Source: Tissierellia bacterium (lineage in GTDB: Bacteria; Bacillota; Clostridia; Tissierellales; Peptoniphilaceae). From it: a stretch of DNA of 64,000 bases. A program made the position numbers and the translations under genes. Every line of letters starts with the position of its first letter. The stretch's first letter is position 1. Shown one piece after another: positions 56,051 to 64,000 of this stretch. The stretch is from assembly GCA_030537875.1 (NCBI GenBank), contig JAUNVC010000001.1, positions 1 to 64,000 of the forward strand, read 5' to 3'. A model generated the notes under the pieces. That model had not been told where the DNA came from. It worked only from the letters and a program-made list of their open reading frames with translations, and did not search any database.

Positions 56051-56317
56051 ATGAAACTAACATATGTAATCGAGCCAGAAAATCCGGTGACCAGTCCCGA
56101 GGAATTTGCCGATGAATTGGTTCTGTGGACTCAAAAAGAAGGAAAAGAATTGGATATTTTGTCGGTGAAAGATTATCCCCAGGTCCAATGTATAGTGGAT
56201 GGAAAGTCCTATCTTGCCAAGTTGGAACCGCCAAGACCCAATCTCATCAATCTCCCTTCTGCTACCTATTCTATGGGATTTAAATTCATTTACCTATACG
56301 ACACAACGAAAGAGTAG
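56051..56317 (+). CDS. Small hypothetical protein
   Basis: An 88-residue soluble protein with an even mix of residues and no signal peptide. I recognise no family. The start at 56051 is supported by AGGAGG at 56039-56044. Features worth noting are YVIEPENPVTSPEEFADELV near the N-terminus and a C-terminal GFKFIYLYD strand. A terminator follows directly. Confidence 0.6.
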   Translation: MKLTYVIEPENPVTSPEEFADELVLWTQKEGKELDILSVKDYPQVQCIVDGKSYLAKLEPPRPNLINLPSATYSMGFKFIYLYDTTKE

Positions 56318-56319
56318 AA

Positions 56320-56346
56320 AGGAAGCATGGATAACCATGCTTTTCT
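56320..56346 (+). terminator. Terminator after the 88-residue protein gene
   Basis: GCATGG, an ATAA loop, CCATGC and TTTT. Confidence 0.7.
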
Positions 56347-56389
56347 TATCTTCTATTCTTCTTTAATATAGCAATGAAAGGAGTGTAGG

Positions 56390-57733
56390 ATGAAAAAAAT
56401 AGTATATCTACTTATAGTTGCATTTTTATTGACTGGCTGTGTGTTCCATCCCAAAAACGCAGATGAGAGACAACAAGCCGAGGAAGAAACCAAGCAAGAT
56501 GGGGAAGATTCCCCTTCTAAGAAGGAATCAGATAAAAAGAAAGAAGAGAGTAAAGAGGATGAAACCGTGGAACAGGGGGATGACAAAGAAGCCGAGGAGA
56601 TGGGAGACGATAACTCTCCAACGGAGTCTATGGATGTTTCGCCAGCAGCTCTGCAAGCATCTTATGAGAAGAATCTGAAACTCATAGGAACCGAGAGAGA
56701 TCGGGAGGCTTGGAGGGCTTTGGAATCCATCACTCAAACCGGCTTTTGTCAAGATGAGCTTTTTTCATATTATGATACCCATAGGGATGAAATGAGCACC
56801 TTTGGAAAGATTACCATGGCGAGAATATCATATTTTGAGGAATTATTTTTTTCAGCCAGAGAAATTTCTTCCCAAGATGCCTTTGATGAAGTTTTAAGCC
56901 CCATGTGGCTGGATTCCAGTGATAAGATCTATGCCTTGGAAGATGTGAGTTATCTGGAAGGGGCTCTAAGAGATGTTTTTCGTTCCACCGATGAGCCCAT
57001 GGACGTATTAGAACGCCAACATCATCCAAAGGCCATTGTAAAAAATGTAGTGCAAAATAGAGAGGTCCTCACCCGTATATATTCAGGACATTTTATAGAT
57101 GAAAAGAGGGAAGATGGTATCGGCATCCTCTTTGACCCCGAAGAACAATCCCACCATACCATCCTATTGGTACGGAGTAAAGATGCATCCATTGTGGATG
57201 AAAAGGAACTGACTTTGAGTGGCCACACCATACTTAAGGGTGAATTCTTAGGGAATGGAAGGGAGCAGATATTGATATGTTCCAACGCCATGGATGGAGA
57301 GATTACGGACTATACCTTATTGACCTTTGATGGCGGAAAGATAAAAGAAAAAACTTGGACACAAAAAGAACCGCTCCTCACCTTGGAACTTGTCGAGGGC
57401 TTTAAGATGAAAGCAGCCGCTGGGGAGGAGGAGATGGAGATTTCTGTTGCCGATAGGGAATGGATGAAGGAGCTCTTCTATCACGATGATGGCACGCCGA
57501 GAAAGACTTCCTCCTTTGACCAGCATTCCTTTTATGAATTTTTTAAAGATGGTCATATGTATCTCCAGGTGGCCATTGACAGGTTTGTGGTATGTGAAGA
57601 TCCGGAGGTAAGCAATATGAACTTTGGGCCTGAGAATCTTCTTCGATTCAACTTCTTCTACAAAATCACAGAAGACGGAATGGAATATCTCGGAAACAAT
57701 ATCCACCCACGGACCAAGTTCGTGAGAGAATAA
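56390..57733 (+). CDS. Large predicted lipoprotein with acidic low-complexity linker
   Basis: A 447-residue lipoprotein with a signal ending FLLTGC. Residues about 25-85 are a Glu/Lys/Asp-rich spacer (KKKEESKEDETVEQ and similar) that would hold the folded part away from the membrane. The remainder (about 90-447) has no family I recognise. A segment GEFLGNGREQILICSN is reminiscent of integrin/FG-GAP-like calcium loops, which is weak evidence. AAAGGAG precedes the ATG. It is convergent with the selenoprotein operon. Confidence 0.65.
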   Translation: MKKIVYLLIVAFLLTGCVFHPKNADERQQAEEETKQDGEDSPSKKESDKKKEESKEDETVEQGDDKEAEEMGDDNSPTESMDVSPAALQASYEKNLKLIGTERDREAWRALESITQTGFCQDELFSYYDTHRDEMSTFGKITMARISYFEELFFSAREISSQDAFDEVLSPMWLDSSDKIYALEDVSYLEGALRDVFRSTDEPMDVLERQHHPKAIVKNVVQNREVLTRIYSGHFIDEKREDGIGILFDPEEQSHHTILLVRSKDASIVDEKELTLSGHTILKGEFLGNGREQILICSNAMDGEITDYTLLTFDGGKIKEKTWTQKEPLLTLELVEGFKMKAAAGEEEMEISVADREWMKELFYHDDGTPRKTSSFDQHSFYEFFKDGHMYLQVAIDRFVVCEDPEVSNMNFGPENLLRFNFFYKITEDGMEYLGNNIHPRTKFVRE

Positions 57734-57741
57734 TTTGGAAT

Positions 57742-57779
57742 GAAAATACCCCGACCATTGAGAGGTCGGGGTATTTTTG
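57742..57779. terminator. Bidirectional terminator between convergent genes
   Basis: AAAATACCCCGACC pairs with GGTCGGGGTATTTT around a short loop. A runs before it and T runs after it let it work on both strands. Confidence 0.9.
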
Positions 57780-57792
57780 TACCTTGAAAATT

Positions 57793-58470
57793 TTATTTTC
57801 CCAGTTTTTCATCGATGACTTTTTCCAAGTCTTCCAATGGCATAAAACCGGTGATGGTTCCCTTATACACACCATCTCCATCAATGAGTATGGAGGTGGG
57901 GATACCGCGAATCAAAAATGTATCAGCCACAGTCTTTGAATCGTCAAAGAAGACGGGAAGACGTAAATCATTCATTTTCATGAATTGTTTGAGCAGTTTG
58001 GGGGATTGTCCCATATTGACAAATACAACCTTTACATCATCTCTTTTATCCAACTCTACCAAGTCGGGCATCTCTTCGATGCAGTATGGTCAGGTTGTGG
58101 CGAAACAATTGAAGACAACGAGTTCTCCACTCTCTAAGAATTGGTCCAATTTAACCTCTTCACCTTCAATGTTTTTCAAGGTGAAATCTGGAGATGGTTT
58201 TCCCTCTTCTACACTGTCGCCATGTTCTTTTGCAGTGAATTCTTCAGCATAGCGGTCATCGTTTACAACCAATTCCCAGTCAGATTTTTCTTCTTTGTCT
58301 GTTGTGGTATCCGTATCTTCTTTGTCCGTTTCTTTTTGTTCTTCTTTGTTATCGGTGGTATCTTCTTGCACCACATCTTTATCCGTTGTATCTTTTCCTT
58401 CATCTTTTTTGCATCCGTAGGAGAAAACTAAGAGAAGGGAAAGAATTAGAAGCAATATTTTTTTCATCAT
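57793..58470 (-). CDS. TlpA/ResA-like thioredoxin lipoprotein with selenocysteine
   Basis: One frame of 225 residues if the TGA at 58092-58090 is selenocysteine (residue 127). A lipobox (FSYGC, Cys20) anchors it outside the membrane. A Asp/Glu/Thr/Lys-rich spacer (about 25-65) follows, then a redoxin domain (about 90-225) with FTLKNIEGEEVKL, the site FATT-Sec127-PYC130 and the cis-proline segment IRGIPTSILID. TlpA/ResA relatives have CxxC at this place. The stop at 57793 is followed by a good terminator, as for an intact gene. It lies 13 bases after ccdA and should receive electrons from it. A tandem ATG at 58467 is an equal candidate start. Confidence 0.88.
58068..58082 (-). other. Candidate bacterial SECIS hairpin of the TlpA-type selenoprotein
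   Basis: On the minus strand GCAUC (58082-58078) pairs perfectly with GAUGC (58072-58068) around a GAAGA loop, starting seven bases after the UGA codon. The stem is shorter and closer to the UGA than in E. coli fdhF, but Clostridial elements vary. A fold with a larger stem is possible. Confidence 0.5.
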
Positions 58471-58483
58471 TCATTCCTCCGTT

Positions 58484-59149
58484 TTAGTTGAGACCTATCC
58501 AGCTCAATTTATTAAAGAGCATGAGTAGTCCAAATAGAATCATTACAACACCCGCAATTTTGGGTACGAGTTTGAGTCCCTTTTCATGTTTGCTCATAAA
58601 TTTCTGAATGGCTGGTACAAAGAGACTGGAGATCAGGAAAGGAATTCCCATTCCCAGCGAATATACCAAGAGCAAAAGGGCGCCCTTTGCAAGAGTTTCT
58701 TGTTGGCTGGAAAGTGCCAATATGGCTCCCAATAGGGGTCCAAAGCAAGGACTCCAACCTACAGAAAATGCCATTCCCATGAGCATTGCTTGCCAAAAAC
58801 TACCGGCATCACGCATGGTGTGTTGACCGCCACCGGGTAATTTGATGACGCCAAGCATCATAATACCAAAGATGATAATGATGACGGCACCTACTTTTTG
58901 AATGGTGTCTTTGTAGCGAAGCAAGGTCTTTCCAATGGCCGAAGCACCCATTCCCATCAATACGAAGATGAGGGTGAATCCAAGTACAAAGGCCAATGCA
59001 CGTATAAATGTTTTCTTTTTGTTTTCCGTTAAACTTTCCAAATTCCCACTACCAGTCAAGTACATTAGATAGATGGGAACCATGGGAAGCACACAGGGCG
59101 TAAAAAATGTTAAAAAGCCGCCCGTAAGACTTGTCCAAAAATCTGTCAT
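58484..59149 (-). CDS. ccdA: Cytochrome c biogenesis/thiol-disulfide transmembrane reductase CcdA
   Basis: A 221-residue protein with six membrane helices. The two redox cysteines are in FFTPCVLPMVP (helix 1) and GWSPCFGPLLG (helix 4), the pair that carries electrons from cytoplasmic thioredoxin across the membrane. AGGAGGAAA precedes the start, and a -10-like ATTATA (TATAAT on the minus strand) is at 59171-59176. The selenoprotein gene follows 13 bases later, so CcdA and the TlpA-type protein form one reducing chain. No cytochrome c genes are nearby. Confidence 0.93.
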   Translation of the reverse strand: MTDFWTSLTGGFLTFFTPCVLPMVPIYLMYLTGSGNLESLTENKKKTFIRALAFVLGFTLIFVLMGMGASAIGKTLLRYKDTIQKVGAVIIIIFGIMMLGVIKLPGGGQHTMRDAGSFWQAMLMGMAFSVGWSPCFGPLLGAILALSSQQETLAKGALLLLVYSLGMGIPFLISSLFVPAIQKFMSKHEKGLKLVPKIAGVVMILFGLLMLFNKLSWIGLN

Positions 59150-59300
59150 ATTTTCCTCCTTTGCCCTTGTATTATACCCAAAAGAGGGCCAAATCTTCTA
59201 GGTATTTATTTAATATTTGATAAGCATACAGTTAAGCTATCGCATTTTGTTCATTTTTGGAAAGCTTAACCAAAGGGAAAAAAGGGGCTAAATAACTGTC

Positions 59301-59329
59301 TTTAAAGCCTTTTCATCTTCTTGTACAAT
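59301..59329 (+). promoter_or_regulatory. Promoter of the second MATE gene
   Basis: TTTAAA (59301-59306), 17 bases and TACAAT (59324-59329), 16 bases before the ATG. Confidence 0.45.
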
Positions 59330-59345
59330 AGGAACAGGTGATATC

Positions 59346-60722
59346 ATGACAACAGTCAAACAGATGTATGAACATGAAAAAATTAGAAAATTGTTGGTCC
59401 GTATCAGTACACCTTTGGTGCTATCTTACTTGGTCGCCGAATTGTACAATATGACGGACACTTTTTTCGTGGGGAATTTTAGCAGTGCATCTTCCGTCGG
59501 AGGACTTATGCTGGTATTTCCCATACAACGTCTTTTTATTGCCCTTGCTGTGCTTGTATCGGTGGGAGCGGCCACCAATATTTCGGTAAAATTAGGGGAG
59601 GGAGATCGTAAGGCCGTACATCGACAGATGCATGCGGCGGATATGATGACGCTTCTGGTGATCCCGATTTCCATACTCTGTTTTTTTGCAAGACATGAAA
59701 TTCTTCGACTGTTTGGTGGCAGAGGAGAAATTTTGACGGCCTCCATTCAATACATGCAAATCATTATTTTTTCCCAATTCTTTGTGGTCCGTATCATGTA
59801 TCTCTATCAATTGGGGATTGCTTGTGGGCAACCGGGTATCTCAGTGGTCAGTAATCTTTTGGGAATGGGTCTGAACATTATCATAGATTATATCACCGTT
59901 GCTAAATTACACATGGGTGTGGTCGGAGCAGGGCTTGGCACATTGATTTCTCAGGCAGTCAGTTACTTATATTGTGAGTTTGCCATTCAAAACCTTTTGC
60001 GGAACAACCAATTGAAAACCAAGAAAAAAATAGGACCCAATCGAGAGGCCTTCCGTCTACTTTTTGTAGTTGGACTTGCAGGCTTTCTCTTAGAGGCTGA
60101 AGATGGTATTGTCATGGGATTTATCAACCGCATGTTACTCCATGTGGGAGGGGAGGAACAAATCATCATCCTAGGTGTCATTTCCAAGGTGTATGTATTC
60201 ATGTTTGTCCTCATGTTTGCCATTGCGGAGGCCATGCAGCCAATGGCAGCCTATTGTCATGGGAGAGGAATTCAAAAACGGGTGAAGAGAATTTTCAAAG
60301 AAACCCTACTCTATAGTTTTGTGCTAGACCTTTTTGTCTATGGAATTGGAATGATCTTTGCCGAAACATTCATTGGTATTTTTATTAAAGATCCGGATAT
60401 TATCCAAAAATCCATCCCCGCTTTTCGGATCATGATAGCAGCTTTTCCCATCACTGGATTTTATTATGTCATGGTGCATTTCCTGCAATCCATTGAAAAG
60501 AGCAAGAAGGCCATCTATCTTTGTGTGGCAAGACAGCTCTTCATACGTATTCCTGTCAGCTATGTATTGATGAACATTTGGGGATCCATGGGCATTTGGT
60601 TGAGCTTTCCCATCAGTGATATTCTCAGTGTGGGAGTGGCCTATCTCACCATTCGAAAACATGGCAAAGAAAAAGAGCCCGCTTCCTATGGCGAGTCTCT
60701 CTCTTTAAAGGTCCAAATGTAG
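59346..60722 (+). CDS. MATE-family efflux transporter
   Basis: A 458-residue MATE antiporter with 12 predicted helices, starting with LVRISTPLVLSYLVAELYNMTDTFFVGN and with the second-half equivalent GLAGFLLEAEDGIVMGFINRML. It is only distantly similar to the MATE protein at 18218. AGGTGAT precedes the ATG. Its 3' end overlaps the convergent ABC-F gene by 18 bases. The substrate is unknown. Confidence 0.9.
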   Translation: MTTVKQMYEHEKIRKLLVRISTPLVLSYLVAELYNMTDTFFVGNFSSASSVGGLMLVFPIQRLFIALAVLVSVGAATNISVKLGEGDRKAVHRQMHAADMMTLLVIPISILCFFARHEILRLFGGRGEILTASIQYMQIIIFSQFFVVRIMYLYQLGIACGQPGISVVSNLLGMGLNIIIDYITVAKLHMGVVGAGLGTLISQAVSYLYCEFAIQNLLRNNQLKTKKKIGPNREAFRLLFVVGLAGFLLEAEDGIVMGFINRMLLHVGGEEQIIILGVISKVYVFMFVLMFAIAEAMQPMAAYCHGRGIQKRVKRIFKETLLYSFVLDLFVYGIGMIFAETFIGIFIKDPDIIQKSIPAFRIMIAAFPITGFYYVMVHFLQSIEKSKKAIYLCVARQLFIRIPVSYVLMNIWGSMGIWLSFPISDILSVGVAYLTIRKHGKEKEPASYGESLSLKVQM

Positions 60723-62597
60723 GGCTTCCCATTCCTCCAAATGATGTTCTAGAGAAGAAGAAATTTCTTCTCTTTTTTTTGCCCATTGAAGGGCTTCTTG
60801 AGGGTTCTCATAGAGTTCAGATGTTTCTAAGATGCCATCAATTTCTTCCAAAGCACTTTCGAGTTCGGCGATGGTTTTTTCGATGGAAGTGATTTGTTTA
60901 TTGAGGGCTTGGGATTTTCGGATGGCCTCCCGTTTTTTGGCCTGTTGCTTCTTCTGTTCCGTACGGCTCACTTCCACGGATGGTTCCCCCCCATCTCCTT
61001 CACTTTTCTTTCTGCAATAGTATGAAAAATCTCCTTCATAGATGCGTCGCTCCGACAAATCCAAGACCCGATTGGCAATGGTATCGATGAAGAAGCGATC
61101 ATGGCTGATGAAAAGAAGGGTTCCTTTGAATGCTTTTAAGGCATCCTCCAACACTTCTTTACTGGTTAAATCAAGATGGTTGGTAGGTTCGTCGAGTATG
61201 AGAACATTGGCTCCGTGCAAGATGAGCTTCAACAAAGAGATTCTTGCTCTCTGTCCTCCAGAAAGGGTTCGCAATTCTTTGAAGACATCTTCACCGGTGA
61301 AGAGAAACCCTGCCAGGAGATTTCTTATTTGGTGGATATTCATAGAAGGAAATTCATCGGAGATTTCTTCAATCAATGTATTTTCTTCGTCGATGACGGT
61401 GAGTTGCTGGTTAAAATACCCCAGCTTTACACCTGTACCCCAGAGGTATTCTCCTTCATAGGGAAGCTCTCCCATGAGGATTTTTACCAAGGTGGTTTTG
61501 CCACAACCGTTGGGCCCCACTATGGCCAGACGATCCTGGGCTTGGATGGAAAAATCCAAGTCTTGAAAAAGGGTGGTGTCGTCGAAGGACTTTTTAAGCT
61601 CGCGAACTTTCAATACTTCTCTTCCCGTACGCAGAGGCTCTTTGAATTGGAAACGAATGGAGGATTCTTTCAATGGGGGCGTTTCCTGTCTCATTTTTTC
61701 CAACATTTTCTCTCTGCTCTTTGCCAGACGATAATATCGCTCGGTGGCATAGGAGCGGAACCGACGGATAATTTCCTTTTGGCGCTGCTCCTCCTTTTTA
61801 AAATCTTCATAATGTTTCTGCTGGAGTTCTCTTTCTCTTTGAACGGTTTTCCGATAGGCATCATAGCCCATGTCGTAAGACTTTAAGGTGCCATGCGACA
61901 TTTCAAAAATCCTGGTGGCTATATTTTGTAGGAGCAGACGGTCGTGGGAAATGAAAAGGACCGTGCCTCGGAATTCCTTTAAGAATCGTTCTAAATAGGC
62001 AATCATTTCCATATCCATGTGGTTGGTGGGCTCGTCCAATAGCAAAAGATCTGGCTTTTCCATAAATACTAGGGCAAGCTCCAATCTCGCTTTTTCACCC
62101 CCACTCAAATTTCGTACGGTTTTTTCATAAAAACTCTCATCCATTCCCACCATGGCAAGATAGCCTTTGAGTTCAGATTGAAATCCATAGCCTTGGAGTT
62201 CTTCAAAGGTATCGTGAAGCCTTTGATAGGAATCCATGATGGGGGCGAGTTTTTCCTCATCTTCCGCATAGGTTGCCATGTCTTGTTCCAAGGCTCGAAG
62301 TTGTTGTTCCATCTCTTGTATGTGATCATATTTGGAAAGGGCCATCTCCATCACCGTGCAATCCACGTCCATTTCCACTTGCTGGCGTAAATAGGAGATT
62401 CGGATTTCTGCTCGCTGATAGAAGTTTCCCTTTGGCACCAAAAGACCGGCGAGGCATTTCATCAACGTAGATTTGCCACTGCCATTATCACCGACCAAAC
62501 CAATTTTGTCTCCCTCATTGATGACGAAGGAAACATCTTGGAAGATGGGGTCGACTACATATATAAATTGTAAGTCTTTTGCTTGAATTAGTTGCAT
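60705..62597 (-). CDS. ABC-F family ATPase (ribosome-associated type)
   Basis: A 630-residue soluble protein with two ABC cassettes and no membrane part. Walker A: GDNGSGKST and GPNGCGKTT. Signatures: LSGGEKARLELA and LSGGQRARISLL. Walker B: LLLLDEPTNHMD and VLILDEPTNHLD. The charged inter-domain linker (about 235-310) and a C-terminal coiled coil (about 545-625) are features of ABC-F proteins that act on the ribosomal E site. Which subgroup (Uup, EttA-like or antibiotic-resistance type) I cannot say. The ATG at 62597 has GGTGAT upstream; the longer frame adds eight non-family residues. Confidence 0.92.
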   Translation of the reverse strand: MQLIQAKDLQFIYVVDPIFQDVSFVINEGDKIGLVGDNGSGKSTLMKCLAGLLVPKGNFYQRAEIRISYLRQQVEMDVDCTVMEMALSKYDHIQEMEQQLRALEQDMATYAEDEEKLAPIMDSYQRLHDTFEELQGYGFQSELKGYLAMVGMDESFYEKTVRNLSGGEKARLELALVFMEKPDLLLLDEPTNHMDMEMIAYLERFLKEFRGTVLFISHDRLLLQNIATRIFEMSHGTLKSYDMGYDAYRKTVQRERELQQKHYEDFKKEEQRQKEIIRRFRSYATERYYRLAKSREKMLEKMRQETPPLKESSIRFQFKEPLRTGREVLKVRELKKSFDDTTLFQDLDFSIQAQDRLAIVGPNGCGKTTLVKILMGELPYEGEYLWGTGVKLGYFNQQLTVIDEENTLIEEISDEFPSMNIHQIRNLLAGFLFTGEDVFKELRTLSGGQRARISLLKLILHGANVLILDEPTNHLDLTSKEVLEDALKAFKGTLLFISHDRFFIDTIANRVLDLSERRIYEGDFSYYCRKKSEGDGGEPSVEVSRTEQKKQQAKKREAIRKSQALNKQITSIEKTIAELESALEEIDGILETSELYENPQEALQWAKKREEISSSLEHHLEEWEALHLDL

Positions 62598-62612
62598 TTT
62601 ATCACCAATACC

Positions 62613-62641
62613 ATTGTACAAAAAACAATGTATATTTTCAA
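62613..62641 (-). promoter_or_regulatory. Promoter of the ABC-F gene
   Basis: On the minus strand TTGAAA (62641-62636), 17 bases and TACAAT (62618-62613), 16 bases before the ATG. Confidence 0.65.
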
Positions 62642-62658
62642 GGGAATAGACAATATAG

Positions 62659-62688
62659 TTGACACATGGATAGACTTTGTGATAAATT
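62659..62688 (+). promoter_or_regulatory. Promoter of rex, with a weak Rex-box-like sequence
   Basis: TTGACA (62659-62664), 18 bases and TAAATT (62683-62688). The bases TTGTGATAAATTTAAATAA around the -10 partly fit the Rex consensus TTGTTAANNNNTTAACAA, which would mean autoregulation; the fit is poor. Confidence 0.5.
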
Positions 62689-62707
62689 TAAATAAGAGGT
62701 GAAATAA

Positions 62708-63367
62708 ATGAAAAAAAGCAAAATAAGCCCCGCGGTCATACGGAGGTTACCTAAATATTATCGAGCACTGACAGAATTGTCAGAGATTCGTATTTCTAGA
62801 ATTTCCAGTAAACAATTGGGAAAACTAACGGGCTTCAATCCTTCTCAAATTCGCCAAGACTTGAATAGCTTTGGTGGCTTCGGTCAACAGGGCTATGGAT
62901 ACAATGTTAAAAATTTAAAGGAGAACATGGAACGAATTCTTAATATTTTCACCAATAAATCCATGGTTCTTATTGGCGTGGGCAACTTGGGGAAGGCGAT
63001 CTTGCAATATGCGGAGTTCTCGGAAAATGGTTTTCATGTACGGGCAGCTTTTGACCGGGATCCCAACAAAATTGGAACCAAGATAGACGGAGTTAGGGTC
63101 AGAGATATTGATGATTTGGCCGAGTATCTCAAAGAAAACAAAACAGACATTGCCATCTTAACCATACATAAGGATGTGGCGCAGAGATATGCCACCATAT
63201 GTACAGATCATGGGGTGCGTGGCATATGGAACTTTGCGCCCAAAAAGCTAAAAGTTCCCGAAGAAGTCATTGTAGAAAATGTTTGGCTTAACGAAAGCCT
63301 ATATACATTGAGTTATTTTTTGGAAGACGAATGGGAAGACGAAACGGAATCGGAAGAAAAGGAATAG
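62708..63367 (+). CDS. rex: Redox-sensing transcriptional repressor Rex
   Basis: A 219-residue Rex. The N-terminal winged helix (about 1-85) has the family pattern VIRRLPKYYRALTEL, SSKQLGKLTGFNPSQIRQDLNSFGGFG. The C-terminal Rossmann domain (VLIGVGNLGKAILQY) binds NADH and NAD+. Rex represses fermentation and respiration genes until NADH rises. GAGGTG precedes the ATG. The C-terminus is an acidic tail, and the last 37 bases overlap the next gene. Confidence 0.95.
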   Translation: MKKSKISPAVIRRLPKYYRALTELSEIRISRISSKQLGKLTGFNPSQIRQDLNSFGGFGQQGYGYNVKNLKENMERILNIFTNKSMVLIGVGNLGKAILQYAEFSENGFHVRAAFDRDPNKIGTKIDGVRVRDIDDLAEYLKENKTDIAILTIHKDVAQRYATICTDHGVRGIWNFAPKKLKVPEEVIVENVWLNESLYTLSYFLEDEWEDETESEEKE

Positions 63368-64000
63368 GAAAGAAGATACAAAAGCCCGCCCACTTCTCCT
63401 TACAGGATATTTTGGAAAGTGGACAGGCTTTTCGTTTTGTTCCAGAGGGGCAGGGATACTTGGTTTCCATGAAGGATCTTCGCGCCTATGTGGAAGAAGA
63501 TACAGAGGATGAAACCCTATCTTTCATCTTTCACAGGGAAGAAGATGCCCCCCTGTTTTTTTCGTACTTTGATTTGGATCATGAGTACGCAAAGGACTTT
63601 CAAACTCTCAGAGAAATGAACTTTCCCATGGAGGTCTTAGAATTTTCATCGGGAATTCGGATGTTACGACAGGATCCGGAAGAGGTGATTGTCAATTTTA
63701 TCATCAGTCAAAACAACAATATAAAACGGATTCAAAAGATTGTAGAAGCCCTATGCCGTCATGCCGGAGAAGAAAAAGCGGATGGGTTTGGAACCTACTA
63801 TGCCTTTCCAACCATGGAGGCCCTCGCCCAAATTCCGGTGGAGCAATATCGGAGGTTGGGTCTTGGATATAGAGATAAATACTTGGTGGGGACATCGGAA
63901 TTTCTCCTTAGAGAACCGGATTTTATTCCAGCTCTTTCCCATCTTTCTACGGCTGAGGCGAGAAAAGAACTCTTGCGCTTACCCGGGGTCGGACCCAAAG
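63331..64000 (+). CDS. OGG1-like 8-oxoguanine DNA glycosylase, cut by the right edge
   Basis: A partial frame of 223 residues that runs off the window. It begins MGRRNGIGRKG and contains GQAFRF, a family motif of OGG1-type glycosylases, then FIISQNNNIKRIQKIVEALC, and the helix-hairpin-helix LRLPGVGPK that precedes the catalytic lysine and aspartate (outside the window). It removes oxidised guanine. The only ATG in frame upstream of the conserved part is 63331, inside rex in another frame, with a weak GGAAGA site; translational coupling is likely. Confidence 0.85.
   Translation, partial: MGRRNGIGRKGIGKKIQKPAHFSLQDILESGQAFRFVPEGQGYLVSMKDLRAYVEEDTEDETLSFIFHREEDAPLFFSYFDLDHEYAKDFQTLREMNFPMEVLEFSSGIRMLRQDPEEVIVNFIISQNNNIKRIQKIVEALCRHAGEEKADGFGTYYAFPTMEALAQIPVEQYRRLGLGYRDKYLVGTSEFLLREPDFIPALSHLSTAEARKELLRLPGVGPK

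Noticed and set aside
1..64000. Mobile elements, CRISPR arrays, tRNA or rRNA genes
   Set aside because: I found no transposase or integrase motif, no regular short repeats and no cloverleaf-like sequence that I could support by eye; a tRNAscan or CRISPR search would be needed to exclude them fully.

Overview
The window looks like the chromosome of an anaerobic Firmicute of the Clostridia/Tissierellia kind that ferments amino acids and purines. The reasons are: a complete glycine cleavage operon in the split-P form (gcvT-H-PA-PB-lpd); a long selenium-linked purine breakdown cluster (ygeW, ygeY, arcC, ssnA, ygeX, ygfK-like, hydA, a selenium-type xanthine dehydrogenase and its maturation genes); a Rex redox sensor; strong AGGAGG ribosome sites; and Firmicute-type promoters. 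I cannot name the species. There is no insertion sequence, prophage, CRISPR array, rRNA or tRNA that I can support.

Layout. 1-1526: an edge fragment and two small exported or membrane proteins. 1843-2807: rplM-rpsI behind a probable L13 leader. 2948-9684: glycine cleavage operon ending in a YitT-type membrane protein. 9722-11614: an orphan haem-type ferric-reductase membrane protein and an exported stalk-domain protein. 11607-18099: a PRPP-riboswitch-controlled purine synthesis operon (purE-F-M-N-H) with a purine permease. 18166-23951: a MATE pump divergent from a TetR-regulated heterodimeric ABC exporter. 24172-25498: a dicarboxylate/amino acid symporter. 25622-29834: a 1369-residue exported selenoprotein. 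30074-31255: a DMT permease. 31547-49195: purine uptake and breakdown. 49229-55185: small membrane proteins, a GNAT enzyme, an ABC exporter, hisS, and a lipoprotein gene preceded by a broken copy of its own 3' end. 55211-57779: a TetR regulator, a small protein and a lipoprotein. 57793-59149: ccdA plus a second selenoprotein of TlpA type. 59301-64000: MATE, ABC-F, rex, and an OGG1-like glycosylase cut by the right edge.

How it fits together. Xanthine or urate would enter through the 31602 permease and be broken down by the 34151-49195 enzymes to ammonia, carbamoyl phosphate (ATP through carbamate kinase) and small carbon units; the glycine cleavage system handles glycine and one-carbon units. 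Selenium is used in two ways: as a probable labile cofactor of the molybdenum hydroxylase, whose maturation genes are present, and as genetically encoded selenocysteine in two extracytoplasmic thiol-redox proteins, each with an in-frame UGA in a UxxC motif and a hairpin just downstream. CcdA next to the second one suggests an electron route from the cytoplasm to selenol proteins outside the membrane.

The strongest points for follow-up are the giant Ig-repeat/rhodanese/thioredoxin selenoprotein, the CcdA-TlpA(Sec) pair, a PurF whose glutaminase active site appears dead, and a short YgfK lacking its usual NAD(P)H/FAD domain.
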